A DNA stretch of 6,192 nt from Balneolaceae bacterium (GCA_021767245.1 JAASTO010000160.1:1-6192), one strand, 5' to 3'. Counted from the first letter of the stretch, positions 1 through 6,192 are shown. Notes: generated by a model not told the origin, from the sequence alone. Program-made: numbers and translations.

Positions 1-1106
1 AATTTTAGAGAGGCCAGTTTCCAATCCACTTCAAACCAGTTTCGGGTACGGTTACTGACGGTTGGGTCACGGTAGAACTGAGAATCCGTTAAGCCACCCG
101 GTTGTTGGGCCAGGTAGTACAAATAGGTAAAATCGGCGCTAAGGATTGTTTTTTCGCCAAGTTTGAAGTCGCTGTAGATATAGGCATTCTGAGAATCAAA
201 ATTTGAGTTGGGGCGAAAACTGTCTCCTTGCTTATAATTGAAATACCCATAATAGCCAAGCTTACCGGTTGAGCCACTTAAACTATTAAAAGAGGTGAGC
301 AGACCATTTGAACCAACCGACTGACGAGATATGAGCTCGATTTTTCTATTTCTGCTGGGAGTCTTCATTTTGAAATTAACAAGGCCACCAAACTGAGTAC
401 CATACTGCAGGGAAGCCGCTCCTCGAATGACCTGTATCTCTTTAATGCCTTCAGCAGGAGGGGTATAATAGCTTTCGGGATAGCCTAATACATCTGCACT
501 GATGTCGTAACTGTTTTGTCGTATATTGAAATTGGATGAACGATTGGGATCCAGACCACGCCCTCCAATGTTAAGCTGTAGTCCTGCATCATTAGATTCA
601 AAAATATTTAAACCCGAAATCTGGCTATATATCTGTCGTGCATTATTGGAGGATGTATTCACCACCATTTGATCCAGGTTGATGACCTCATTTTTCTTTC
701 CGGCAAAGATGGCTGTTCCTTCCACTTCCCGAAGGCGCTGCATGGCAAAGACCTGCTCTCTTTGCTCAATAATGGCAACCTCCGACATCTCTCGTGATAA
801 TTTCTGCAGTTCTATGTAAATATCTGCGTTCTTTGTATCCAGAATTATAGGCCTTTGTTCTACCTCATATCCCAGTTTGTAGAAATACAGGAAATAGGTG
901 CCATAGGCCAGGTTATTGATCTCGAAATAACCCTCCTCATTCGTACTATAGGACTTACCCGCATTATTATCGTAAATCTCAACTGATTCGATGGGTACTT
1001 TAGACTCTGCGTCGATCACATAACCGGAGATCTGATGCTGGCCTAATACAGGCAAAGTACATAATCCAATAAGCAGTAAAGAACTAAAGGCCTTTAATTT
1101 CATCAT
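1..1106 (-). CDS. TonB-dependent receptor, FecA-like, N-terminal part (runs off left edge)
   Basis: This is an outer-membrane gated channel that would import a metal complex using TonB energy; the ligand cannot be read from this part. I translated it by hand from the minus strand: 368 residues are open to the window edge, so most of the beta-barrel is missing. Residues 1-23 are a signal peptide ending near VLGQ. Residues 25-100 form a CarboxypepD_reg-like domain (ISGYVIDAESKVPIESVEIY, then GYFEINNL). About 125-250 is the plug, with LREVEGTAIFAGKKNEVI, GGRGLDPNRSSNFNIRQ and IQVIRGAASLQYGTQFGG; the last is the usual plug end before the barrel. The plug resembles receptors annotated as Fe(3+)-dicitrate (FecA/COG4772) type. 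The start is the first of two tandem ATGs (1106 or 1103), 23 bp inside the end of the upstream carboxylase-like gene and in another frame, suggesting translational coupling. No Shine-Dalgarno is visible. Family assignment is firm; iron as substrate is inferred from context. Confidence 0.93.
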   Translation of the reverse strand, partial: MMKLKAFSSLLLIGLCTLPVLGQHQISGYVIDAESKVPIESVEIYDNNAGKSYSTNEEGYFEINNLAYGTYFLYFYKLGYEVEQRPIILDTKNADIYIELQKLSREMSEVAIIEQREQVFAMQRLREVEGTAIFAGKKNEVINLDQMVVNTSSNNARQIYSQISGLNIFESNDAGLQLNIGGRGLDPNRSSNFNIRQNSYDISADVLGYPESYYTPPAEGIKEIQVIRGAASLQYGTQFGGLVNFKMKTPSRNRKIELISRQSVGSNGLLTSFNSLSGSTGKLGYYGYFNYKQGDSFRPNSNFDSQNAYIYSDFKLGEKTILSADFTYLYYLAQQPGGLTDSQFYRDPTVSNRTRNWFEVDWKLASLK

Positions 1107-2454
1107 TAAATGGGAGTAACCAGGTTCGGTGTTTGAATGAAGGTTCGATTTCTGTAAGGTCAACTTCAGGATCTACATATGGTTGGCTTCGACGACCATT
1201 GAGGGCAACGTAGCTTTCAACATATATTTCAGGATCGTTAATACCCTGCGATCGATAGTGATCTTCAAGGAAATGTGCGTATTCCAGTATAAAATCAGGT
1301 TGGGTAGACATCTGTTTTTCCTGGAAGCGGGTCAGAAATTGCGTATTATCAACGTAGAAACGCTGATTGTTTTTAGAATCAACAACCTTGAAATGTGCAT
1401 ACCCGGCTTTTTCCATGAGCATCACTCGCCATGAAAACCGGTACCCTTCCTCAGTCCAGAACAATTCACCCGGATAGAGCAGGTACCGAAAGGGAATCAA
1501 AAGCTGAAGAATAAAAAATGCGGATATGATACCCATGGAGGCATTTCGAAGCCAGGTCTTTGGGAATTCGTAAACTGCACCATTATCAAAATAGGATTTG
1601 CTGACCCTAAGCCATTCTGAAAGTTTTTTCAGGATCTTATTATGTAGTGCAGAGTCAAAAAAGATTAGAGCACTGGCGATCATGATGTAAGGAAACATGC
1701 CGATCGGGAAAAGCACCCTGGTCAAAACGTGGAATACAACCACCAAAATAAATGCAAAAGGCCGGGTTCGTTTATATAATAGCAGAAACGGAATAGATAG
1801 GTCGTAAATGGCGCCACTCCATGCAAAGATGTAATGCATCCAGGTTTGCTGCAGCAGATCACCTAAAAATGGAATAGAGTACTTAGCCGGCAACCAGATC
1901 TGCAAAGGCATGGCTTCAAATAACCAGTCCGAATTGAGTTTGGCAAGACCGGCATAAAAATATACGATCCCTAAAAGTAGTTTGATAGAATCGATGGTCC
2001 AGGAGGGAATTTTCTGTGAGCGGATCTTTTCATCCTGCCAGGCGTCTACAGAAAAATAGCTGTGAGCCGGGAGAAAGATCATTAAAAAACTGAGTATACT
2101 GATGAAGTAATAGTGGTTTAGGTAGGTGGTCTTATCCATCAGCTCGATGTAAGTGAAACTGAGGAAAAAAATGATAATTGCCCATCTATATTTGAAGCCT
2201 ATGGCTACAAATAAAGAGGATAGACCACAAATGATAAAAATCAGATAGGTCCACTGGCCCAAAGGCTGTACCCATTCAAAGCCATAGTAAGAAAAGAAAA
2301 ATTGCGGTTCTATGTATAGCTTAGATATCCAGCCATTAGAAGCAAAACGAATGATGCTCCAAAGCATCAGGATCCCAAAAAGGATTCGGAAAACGGCTAA
2401 TGGAGCAGCATTCGTGGTGCCGGAAAAATATGTGCGAATGGAAGAATTATTCAT
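1084..2454 (-). CDS. HTTM / vitamin K-dependent gamma-carboxylase-like membrane protein
   Basis: This 456-residue protein is homologous to vitamin K-dependent gamma-glutamyl carboxylase (VKGC; human GGCX), which uses reduced vitamin K, O2 and CO2 to turn Glu into gamma-carboxyglutamate. About 8-9 hydrophobic segments lie at roughly 20-38, 68-104, 115-130, 155-171, 208-227, 232-267 and 306-325. The motif MDKTTYLNHYYF (106-117) matches the DKTSWNNHSYL region of GGCX, and K108 aligns with the catalytic base Lys218. YFYAGLAKLNSDWL (165-178) matches the YFIAG.KKLDADW region. The C-terminal part keeps YRFSWRVML (338-346), PEIYVESYVALN (408-419) and DPEVDL (428-433), as in the GGCX lumenal domain. 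The protein ends soon after WLLPF, so it lacks the long C-terminal tail of the 758-residue human enzyme. It starts three bases after the imelysin stop and overlaps the receptor gene by 23 bp, so it is surely co-transcribed. Family is strong by comparison from memory; enzyme activity and substrate are unknown. Confidence 0.9.
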   Translation of the reverse strand: MNNSSIRTYFSGTTNAAPLAVFRILFGILMLWSIIRFASNGWISKLYIEPQFFFSYYGFEWVQPLGQWTYLIFIICGLSSLFVAIGFKYRWAIIIFFLSFTYIELMDKTTYLNHYYFISILSFLMIFLPAHSYFSVDAWQDEKIRSQKIPSWTIDSIKLLLGIVYFYAGLAKLNSDWLFEAMPLQIWLPAKYSIPFLGDLLQQTWMHYIFAWSGAIYDLSIPFLLLYKRTRPFAFILVVVFHVLTRVLFPIGMFPYIMIASALIFFDSALHNKILKKLSEWLRVSKSYFDNGAVYEFPKTWLRNASMGIISAFFILQLLIPFRYLLYPGELFWTEEGYRFSWRVMLMEKAGYAHFKVVDSKNNQRFYVDNTQFLTRFQEKQMSTQPDFILEYAHFLEDHYRSQGINDPEIYVESYVALNGRRSQPYVDPEVDLTEIEPSFKHRTWLLPFNDEIKGL

Positions 2455-2457
2455 GCC

Positions 2458-3567
2458 TTAGTCACCGTCGGCATCCACATAATCTACATTGATATTCAAT
2501 GCCTGAAGCATATCTACTTTCAGGTTGACAACATTCCGCTGTAGCTCATCGTAGGTTGCAAGCATGAGGCTGTTATCAGTTTCTACCTGCGCAGCGAAGT
2601 TATCATTCAATGCCTGAGCTTCATTCATAGCAACCTGGAACTGATTATTTATGATGGATGTAAGGTCAGCACCATCTTTCATGGTATTGAGATAATCCAG
2701 GTAATCATCCAGACTTTGACCATCAGCTTCTCCTTCAAAGTGAGTGCCATTAAAGAAATTGATGCTCGCTGACAAGGCTTCATTGAATAAAGCCTTAGAA
2801 AAGCCTTCACTGTAATAAGCCTCAACATGACCGCTTAATGGTGAACCGGAAAAGACACCGGCCGGAATGCCGATCTTGCCCGCACGCAGGTGTTTTTCGT
2901 AATAATAGATATAATCATTTACCATCATGTCGAGTGAAGAATTAGCTCCGTTACCGGAGTTATTTACAAATTCATCCCGATAACCTGATGTCCAGCTATT
3001 CAATATCTGATCAGTTAGAGTATCGATTCGGAGGGTCAGGTCTGTCAGGTAAGTGCGATAGTTTTGGGCCTCACTGCTGGTGGTGTAGTGTGAAAGAATT
3101 TCAGTATCATTTTCACCGAGGCCATGGATCAGGTAGTCTAAGGCCGGAAAACCCTGACTGTTATTCAGGGATGGAAGTTCCAGATCATAGGTGCCTTCAC
3201 TGATGTTTTCTTTGATCTCTGTGGTGTCAGTTGGATAAATATTCAGATTATCCCGGAAACGAAGCTGCATGGCTTCACCCATCTCGAACATAGAAACATG
3301 CTGAAATGCGAGATAAGCATTTTCCCAGGAGTTACGGAGCGAGTTCAGGTTTTGTTGAGTAGGGGAGGTTGTAAAGGATTCAGCTGAGGAATGTAGTTGA
3401 GAAGTTGTCTCAGATAGATCAGAAAATGCCGGGATGATTATATTATCAGCCCAGTTCACTAAAATAGCTTCTCGATCAAAATCGTCCGGGTTGGGGCTTG
3501 AGGGGCTATTATTCGAACAACTCCATACAAAGAAAACGGTCAACAGGAGAATAGTATATTTCTTCAT
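2458..3567 (-). CDS. Imelysin-family lipoprotein (iron-uptake associated)
   Basis: This 369-residue protein is predicted to be an envelope lipoprotein. Residues 1-16 form a short hydrophobic signal and C17 follows VWS, a loose lipobox. The mature protein has the imelysin helical pattern: VNWADNIIIPAFSDL (37-51), WENAYLAF (81-88), GFPALDYLIHGLG (139-151), the charged KHLRAGKIGIPAG stretch (225-237), and a second helical half with DDYLDYL (287-293) and a C-terminal LQRNVVNLKVDMLQALNI helix. Imelysin proteins (PF09375; IrpA and EfeO-like families) are linked to bacterial iron uptake, and the family was once thought to be a peptidase. The GxHxxE signature of canonical members is GFPALD here (139-144), so the His and Glu are absent. 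The last residues, DYVDADGD, form an acidic tail. It follows the DUF4856 gene after a spacer with a terminator hairpin and is followed after 3 bp by the carboxylase-like gene. The ATG lacks a Shine-Dalgarno but is placed correctly for the signal peptide. Confidence 0.92.
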   Translation of the reverse strand: MKKYTILLLTVFFVWSCSNNSPSSPNPDDFDREAILVNWADNIIIPAFSDLSETTSQLHSSAESFTTSPTQQNLNSLRNSWENAYLAFQHVSMFEMGEAMQLRFRDNLNIYPTDTTEIKENISEGTYDLELPSLNNSQGFPALDYLIHGLGENDTEILSHYTTSSEAQNYRTYLTDLTLRIDTLTDQILNSWTSGYRDEFVNNSGNGANSSLDMMVNDYIYYYEKHLRAGKIGIPAGVFSGSPLSGHVEAYYSEGFSKALFNEALSASINFFNGTHFEGEADGQSLDDYLDYLNTMKDGADLTSIINNQFQVAMNEAQALNDNFAAQVETDNSLMLATYDELQRNVVNLKVDMLQALNINVDYVDADGD

Positions 3568-3582
3568 GGTAAAAAAAGTTTT

Positions 3583-3620
3583 AAAGAAAAAAAGCCGGCA
3601 GTCATTATAGTACTGCCAGC
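3583..3620 (-). terminator. Intrinsic terminator or attenuator between DUF4856 and imelysin
   Basis: Read on the transcript, GCUGGCAGU (3620-3612) pairs with ACUGCCGGC (3602-3594) to give an uninterrupted 9-bp stem with one G-U pair and a 9-base loop. It is followed at once by a run of seven U, then C and three U (3593-3583). The hairpin lies about 20 bases after the DUF4856 stop and only about 16 bases before the imelysin start. This is the layout of a rho-independent terminator. Because the next three genes lack any other obvious promoter, it may act as a partial terminator that lets the first gene be expressed more strongly than the rest. Confidence 0.75.
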
Positions 3621-3639
3621 TATATTCTAAAGGGTAGTT

Positions 3640-4848
3640 TTAATTAGCGGCTTCCTCAACAGTGAAATCAAATTGAGCCGCAATCGTTTCAGACATTTGG
3701 TCCAAACTGCTGGTTTCAACATCCCAAAGTCCTTCACCGTCCTCCAATTGAGCTAACATAGCATCAATTTCTTGTGAAGAAAGGTAGGGGCTATCAGAAT
3801 TTGGGACGCGGCTGAATTTCAGGCTATATATGAACCCATAGGCCTCTGAAAGATCGTGAAAAGCTGCTCCAAAATCAGGGGTTGATTGCTCCAGGGCTGC
3901 TTTCCCGGACTGCAGATAATAGACAGCTCTGACTGCGATCACAGTTGAAATATTTTCCCGGATAATTTGTGCCTGTTCATCACGAACATCGTAAGCTCCG
4001 GCTTCAATGGCAGCTCGTCCAAGAATAAATGCTTCGTAAGTTTCTTGGGCAATTCCGGCAAAATCATCGTCTCCGTCAACCCGTCCAAGGTAGGTGTTCA
4101 AAAAACCATTACCTTCACCGATGGCAGGATCTGCAGGATTTTCAGCATTACCGAATAGGTATCCGTAGGCTTCATCCCACTTATGCTCCATATTGGTATA
4201 GTTGGAGCCTTCAGCAAGGGTTCCCTCATTATTGTCTTCACGGTTTGTTCCGGCGTCCAATACCGAAGTACTTAGATAGTTATTTAACATTTGGTCGGCC
4301 ATCAAAGCACCGATGAGGCTTTTACCCACCAGTTGATTGTATTCAAAACCTTTTCCGTTAACATACCGTGTAGAAGAACCGTCAGCTATTTGTCCGGGCT
4401 GTCCGGCAGCTGCAAGAGTATTTTCATTGGGAAAAACTTCGTTAATCTGTGCAGATAACCAGTTTTCAAACTGATTTTTGATTTCGGCACTCAACTGAGT
4501 GTTAGATGCAAAATAATCAGTGGAAGCAGCTACTTTGCCTTTTATATTTTTGGTGGCATCATTCAGATCCGGATTCTGAAATGGATCGGCATCTCCACCG
4601 GTAGCCGTTTCATTTCGATACATTTCCAGAAGTAGTTCTTCAGTGGAGTTATCAAAATCCATCATAGCAGAAGTCAATTCTGCAGCCATTTGTATCCGTG
4701 TGGTTTGTCCGGTAAATGACACAGATGATTCACCATTTCGGGTAAATTCATAAGTGGCGGGAGGATCAATATCAGGTTCATTACTGTTATCGCAGGCTAT
4801 AATTGCAAAAGCTAATATTGGGAATAATAAAATATTAGAAAGTTTCAT
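3640..4848 (-). CDS. DUF4856 family lipoprotein
   Basis: This 402-residue protein has an N-terminal signal (residues 1-18) ending in a lipobox IIAC, with the lipidated Cys at 19. The residues after it (DNSNEPDID) are acidic and probably form a flexible linker. The rest looks mostly alpha-helical. Recognisable DUF4856 stretches are YEFTRNGESSVSFTGQTTR (33-51), KGFEYNQLVGKSLIGALMAD (166-185) and MEHKWDEAYGYLFG (220-233), followed by helices ending in EAYGFIYSLKF (335-345). The family has no assigned biochemical role that I know of; members are often found beside imelysin genes in Bacteroidota, which points to metal uptake. It is the first gene of the probable operon: a 146-bp spacer with iron-box-like repeats lies upstream and a terminator hairpin lies just downstream. 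The start is set by the signal peptide; no Shine-Dalgarno is seen (TTCTTCCCAG precedes ATG). Glu-rich patches at 69-80 and 368-378 are noted. Family confidence is high, function is open. Confidence 0.88.
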   Translation of the reverse strand: MKLSNILLFPILAFAIIACDNSNEPDIDPPATYEFTRNGESSVSFTGQTTRIQMAAELTSAMMDFDNSTEELLLEMYRNETATGGDADPFQNPDLNDATKNIKGKVAASTDYFASNTQLSAEIKNQFENWLSAQINEVFPNENTLAAAGQPGQIADGSSTRYVNGKGFEYNQLVGKSLIGALMADQMLNNYLSTSVLDAGTNREDNNEGTLAEGSNYTNMEHKWDEAYGYLFGNAENPADPAIGEGNGFLNTYLGRVDGDDDFAGIAQETYEAFILGRAAIEAGAYDVRDEQAQIIRENISTVIAVRAVYYLQSGKAALEQSTPDFGAAFHDLSEAYGFIYSLKFSRVPNSDSPYLSSQEIDAMLAQLEDGEGLWDVETSSLDQMSETIAAQFDFTVEEAAN

Positions 4849-4886
4849 CTGGGAAGAAAATTGTTATGATATGGTTAGAGTTGTTA

Positions 4887-4903
4887 TTTAGAACAATTCT
4901 AAG
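4887..4903. promoter_or_regulatory. ICE/Fur-like operator candidate, proximal box
   Basis: The plus strand reads TTTAGAA-CAA-TTCTAAG. Its core, TTAGAA-N3-TTCTAA, is a perfect inverted repeat. It differs at one of 14 defined bases from the iron control element TTTAGAA-N3-TTCTAAA bound by Irr, a Fur-family regulator of Alphaproteobacteria, and it also fits the 7-1-7 layout of Fur/PerR boxes. It sits 39 bp upstream of the DUF4856 start and overlaps the proposed -10, as expected for a repressor site. The regulator itself is not in the window, so the identity is inferred. Confidence 0.5.
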
Positions 4904-4929
4904 TTAAGAAGCTTTTTAAACGGAATCAA
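4901..4929 (-). promoter_or_regulatory. Weak candidate promoter of the DUF4856 operon
   Basis: On the minus strand TTGATT (4929-4924) is separated by 17 bases from TAACTT (4906-4901), which gives a sigma70-like arrangement with a poor -10. No good Bacteroidota-type TAnnTTTG element was found; AAGCTTTG at 4934-4927 is a near match without a partner at the right distance. The position, just upstream of the operon and overlapped by the proximal inverted repeat, is the main support. Confidence 0.22.
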
Positions 4930-4935
4930 AGCTTA

Positions 4936-4952
4936 TGTAGAATAAATCTAAA
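4936..4952. promoter_or_regulatory. ICE/Fur-like operator candidate, distal box
   Basis: The plus strand reads TGTAGAA-TAA-ATCTAAA, which matches the pattern TTTAGAA-N3-TTCTAAA at 12 of 14 defined bases. Its centre is 49 bp upstream of the centre of the better box at 4887-4903. It is weaker alone, but a second copy of the same pattern in a 146-bp spacer ahead of an iron-type operon supports a regulatory reading. AT-rich chance matching remains possible. Confidence 0.33.
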
Positions 4953-4994
4953 TTAAAATAAGAAAGCAGTTAAAATATACTGAGGAGTGTAATA

Positions 4995-6192
4995 TTAATC
5001 GTGGCGGCGGGGTGAAACGATCTCCATAACCTGACTGAGTAGGTTCTTACTGACGCTGAAGATGCGTTCCTGATGATTCATGGCAAGCATTCTTAGTACC
5101 ATTCGTAATTCGGCAAGTAAAATGGGTGGATCGTTGACGAGGGTATCTTCAGCAACGACTTCATCCCAGTCAATGCCTCGCTCAAATTTCACTCCGGCGC
5201 GGGCCATGGTCTTGATGTACACATTGGCCATCAATCCATAACCGATAGTGGTAGGATGTAGTCCATCCAGGCTGAAAATGCCGCCTTTGTAGATCTTTCC
5301 TTCCTCGTTAAGCCGGATGAAATCAGTGGTTAGCTTGATGTTGCCGGATTCATCCACCAGGTGTTTTGTGGATTCTCTGGCAAGCAGGGCATCACCAAGT
5401 GCTTTGGGAAGGTCGCGAACTAACTCGCCTCCAAGCCGCCGATGGGCAAGCCCGGCTACATTTTTAGCGATCGGGACAACTGTCCAGCCGTACTCTTCAG
5501 CAATGGATTTGATGATCTCGTTGTATGCGTCAATGGTGAAATCGAGTTCAATAACCTGTTCTTTGGTAAGGAAGGGATGTTTATCGGGGTGAAAGTCTTC
5601 ATCCCAGATCCAAAAGCGGGTGTAGTAATCAAAATAACCCAGACGTTGACTTGAAAGATCGGAATTTACGCCACGAATTACGGGTGGGATGGTCACGTAG
5701 GGGATCGTTGGCACAAACACCCGACGGGCTCCTAATTTTGAGATCTTTTCAGCCAGCTTTCGGTATTGTTGCTCGAAATGCTCCGGCCGGTAAACCGTAT
5801 AGTTTCGGTGACCCGGAAATGCCTCAAGGTCATCCTCATCTTCTGTCCAAATGACTTTCAGGTCTGTAACGGCAGCAAGTATGTTATTGTGACCATGGCA
5901 TACGATCAGATTTTCGATACCACCATCTTCTGCTAATATGTGAGCATTATCGATCTGAGAGCGGTTTTCGTACTCCGGGTTCAGTGTTGGGTTCAGCACC
6001 AGTCGTGCCGTGGTAAATTTGGCATGCTCCGGAAGCATATTGAATACAGTAAACGATTCTTTATTATTAAGGATGTATTCACGGCTGTTCTTTTCCGTGA
6101 CGGTCCAGGAATCACTGATATTGAATCCCCATATCGATTGATTATGATAGGGAGTGATTCTTTCAACCGACAGATCCTTCATGCCACCTTCC
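4995..6192 (-). CDS. SGNH/GDSL-type hydrolase, C-terminal part (5' end outside window)
   Basis: This is probably an esterase-like SGNH hydrolase; its substrate is not recognisable. Counting from the ATG at 6182 there are 395 residues. ENLIVCHGHNNILAAV (90-105) carries the GxNN-type block III (GHNN, 97-100), and SLDGLHPTTIGYG (304-316) carries the Asp and His of block V (D306, H309). Conserved surroundings include TVYRPEHF (129-136), VFVPTIPYVTIPPVIRGV (155-172) and YFDYYTRFWIWDEDF (183-197), which I recall from a family of longer SGNH proteins. Block I with the nucleophilic Ser (GDS) is absent, although it should lie N-terminal to block III. The frame stays open through GGC, GGT and GAA to the window edge, so the ATG at 6182 is probably internal and the real start lies to the right. 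GGAAGG just before that ATG could mimic a ribosome site. The gene is separated from the iron-type operon by 146 bp, and no clear terminator follows it. Its role seems unrelated. Confidence 0.8.
   Translation of the reverse strand, partial: EGGMKDLSVERITPYHNQSIWGFNISDSWTVTEKNSREYILNNKESFTVFNMLPEHAKFTTARLVLNPTLNPEYENRSQIDNAHILAEDGGIENLIVCHGHNNILAAVTDLKVIWTEDEDDLEAFPGHRNYTVYRPEHFEQQYRKLAEKISKLGARRVFVPTIPYVTIPPVIRGVNSDLSSQRLGYFDYYTRFWIWDEDFHPDKHPFLTKEQVIELDFTIDAYNEIIKSIAEEYGWTVVPIAKNVAGLAHRRLGGELVRDLPKALGDALLARESTKHLVDESGNIKLTTDFIRLNEEGKIYKGGIFSLDGLHPTTIGYGLMANVYIKTMARAGVKFERGIDWDEVVAEDTLVNDPPILLAELRMVLRMLAMNHQERIFSVSKNLLSQVMEIVSPRRHD

Noticed and set aside
89..277. Minus-strand 62-codon open frame within the receptor gene
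   Set aside because: The receptor frame runs continuously through this stretch with clear plug and early barrel sequence, so this is an alternative-frame shadow.
1183..1434. Plus-strand open frame of 83 codons inside the carboxylase-like gene
   Set aside because: It is antisense to the conserved lumenal-type domain and has no family resemblance or start context of its own.
3604..3609. TATAAT on the minus strand within the hairpin loop, as a possible imelysin promoter -10
   Set aside because: No acceptable -35 lies 16-18 bases upstream, the hexamer is the loop of a good terminator, and Bacteroidota promoters usually use a different -7 element.
4861..4886. TTGTTC (4896-4891) with TATCAT (4871-4866) as an alternative promoter
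   Set aside because: The 19-base spacer is too long and it would place transcription start very close to the ATG; the upstream candidate fits slightly better, though both are weak.
4953..4994. Search for a terminator after the SGNH gene
   Set aside because: The T-rich stretch on the transcript has no stable GC-containing stem before it, so no terminator is called.
5317..5854. Several plus-strand open frames of 67-91 codons inside the SGNH gene
   Set aside because: They lie antisense to a well-conserved coding frame, show no recognisable domain, and have arginine/serine-rich compositions typical of shadow frames.
1..6192. CRISPR arrays, tRNA or rRNA genes, insertion sequences and phage genes
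   Set aside because: No regular repeats, cloverleaf-like sequence, transposase motifs or terminal inverted repeats were seen; the window is almost wholly covered by five ordinary genes.

Overview
The window looks like a piece of a chromosome from the Bacteroidota/Balneolota group. The main reasons are a lipoprotein of the DUF4856 family next to a Bacteroidota-type imelysin lipoprotein, a TonB-dependent receptor carrying an N-terminal carboxypeptidase-like (CarboxypepD_reg) domain, AT-rich spacers, and starts without clear Shine-Dalgarno sequences. I cannot place the organism more finely from this sequence. All five genes lie on the minus strand, so they read from the right end towards the left.

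Layout, in the direction of transcription: (1) 6192-4995, the 3' part of an SGNH/GDSL-type hydrolase gene whose N-terminal region lies beyond the right edge; (2) 4994-4849, a 146-bp AT-rich spacer with two ICE/Fur-like inverted repeats and a weak candidate promoter; (3) 4848-3640, a DUF4856 lipoprotein; (4) a 72-bp spacer with a convincing intrinsic-terminator hairpin (3583-3620); (5) 3567-2458, an imelysin-family lipoprotein; (6) 2454-1084, a membrane protein of the HTTM / vitamin K-dependent gamma-carboxylase family, three bases behind imelysin; (7) 1106-1, the N-terminal 368 residues of a FecA-like TonB-dependent receptor, whose start overlaps the end of the carboxylase-like gene by 23 bp and which runs off the left edge.

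Genes 3, 5, 6 and 7 form a probable operon: DUF4856 - imelysin - HTTM/VKGC - TonB receptor. Imelysins are tied to iron uptake in other bacteria, the receptor is FecA-like, and the inverted repeats ahead of the cluster resemble operators of Fur-family iron regulators. An iron or metal-complex acquisition system is therefore the best reading. The unusual member is the carboxylase-like protein. It is a nearly full-length relative of the animal vitamin K-dependent gamma-glutamyl carboxylase, keeps the DKT...NH motif with the catalytic lysine, and also keeps the extracytoplasmic C-terminal domain. This raises the possibility, not shown here, that the neighbouring envelope proteins are gamma-carboxylated to make metal-binding Gla residues. 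The SGNH hydrolase appears to be an unrelated upstream neighbour.
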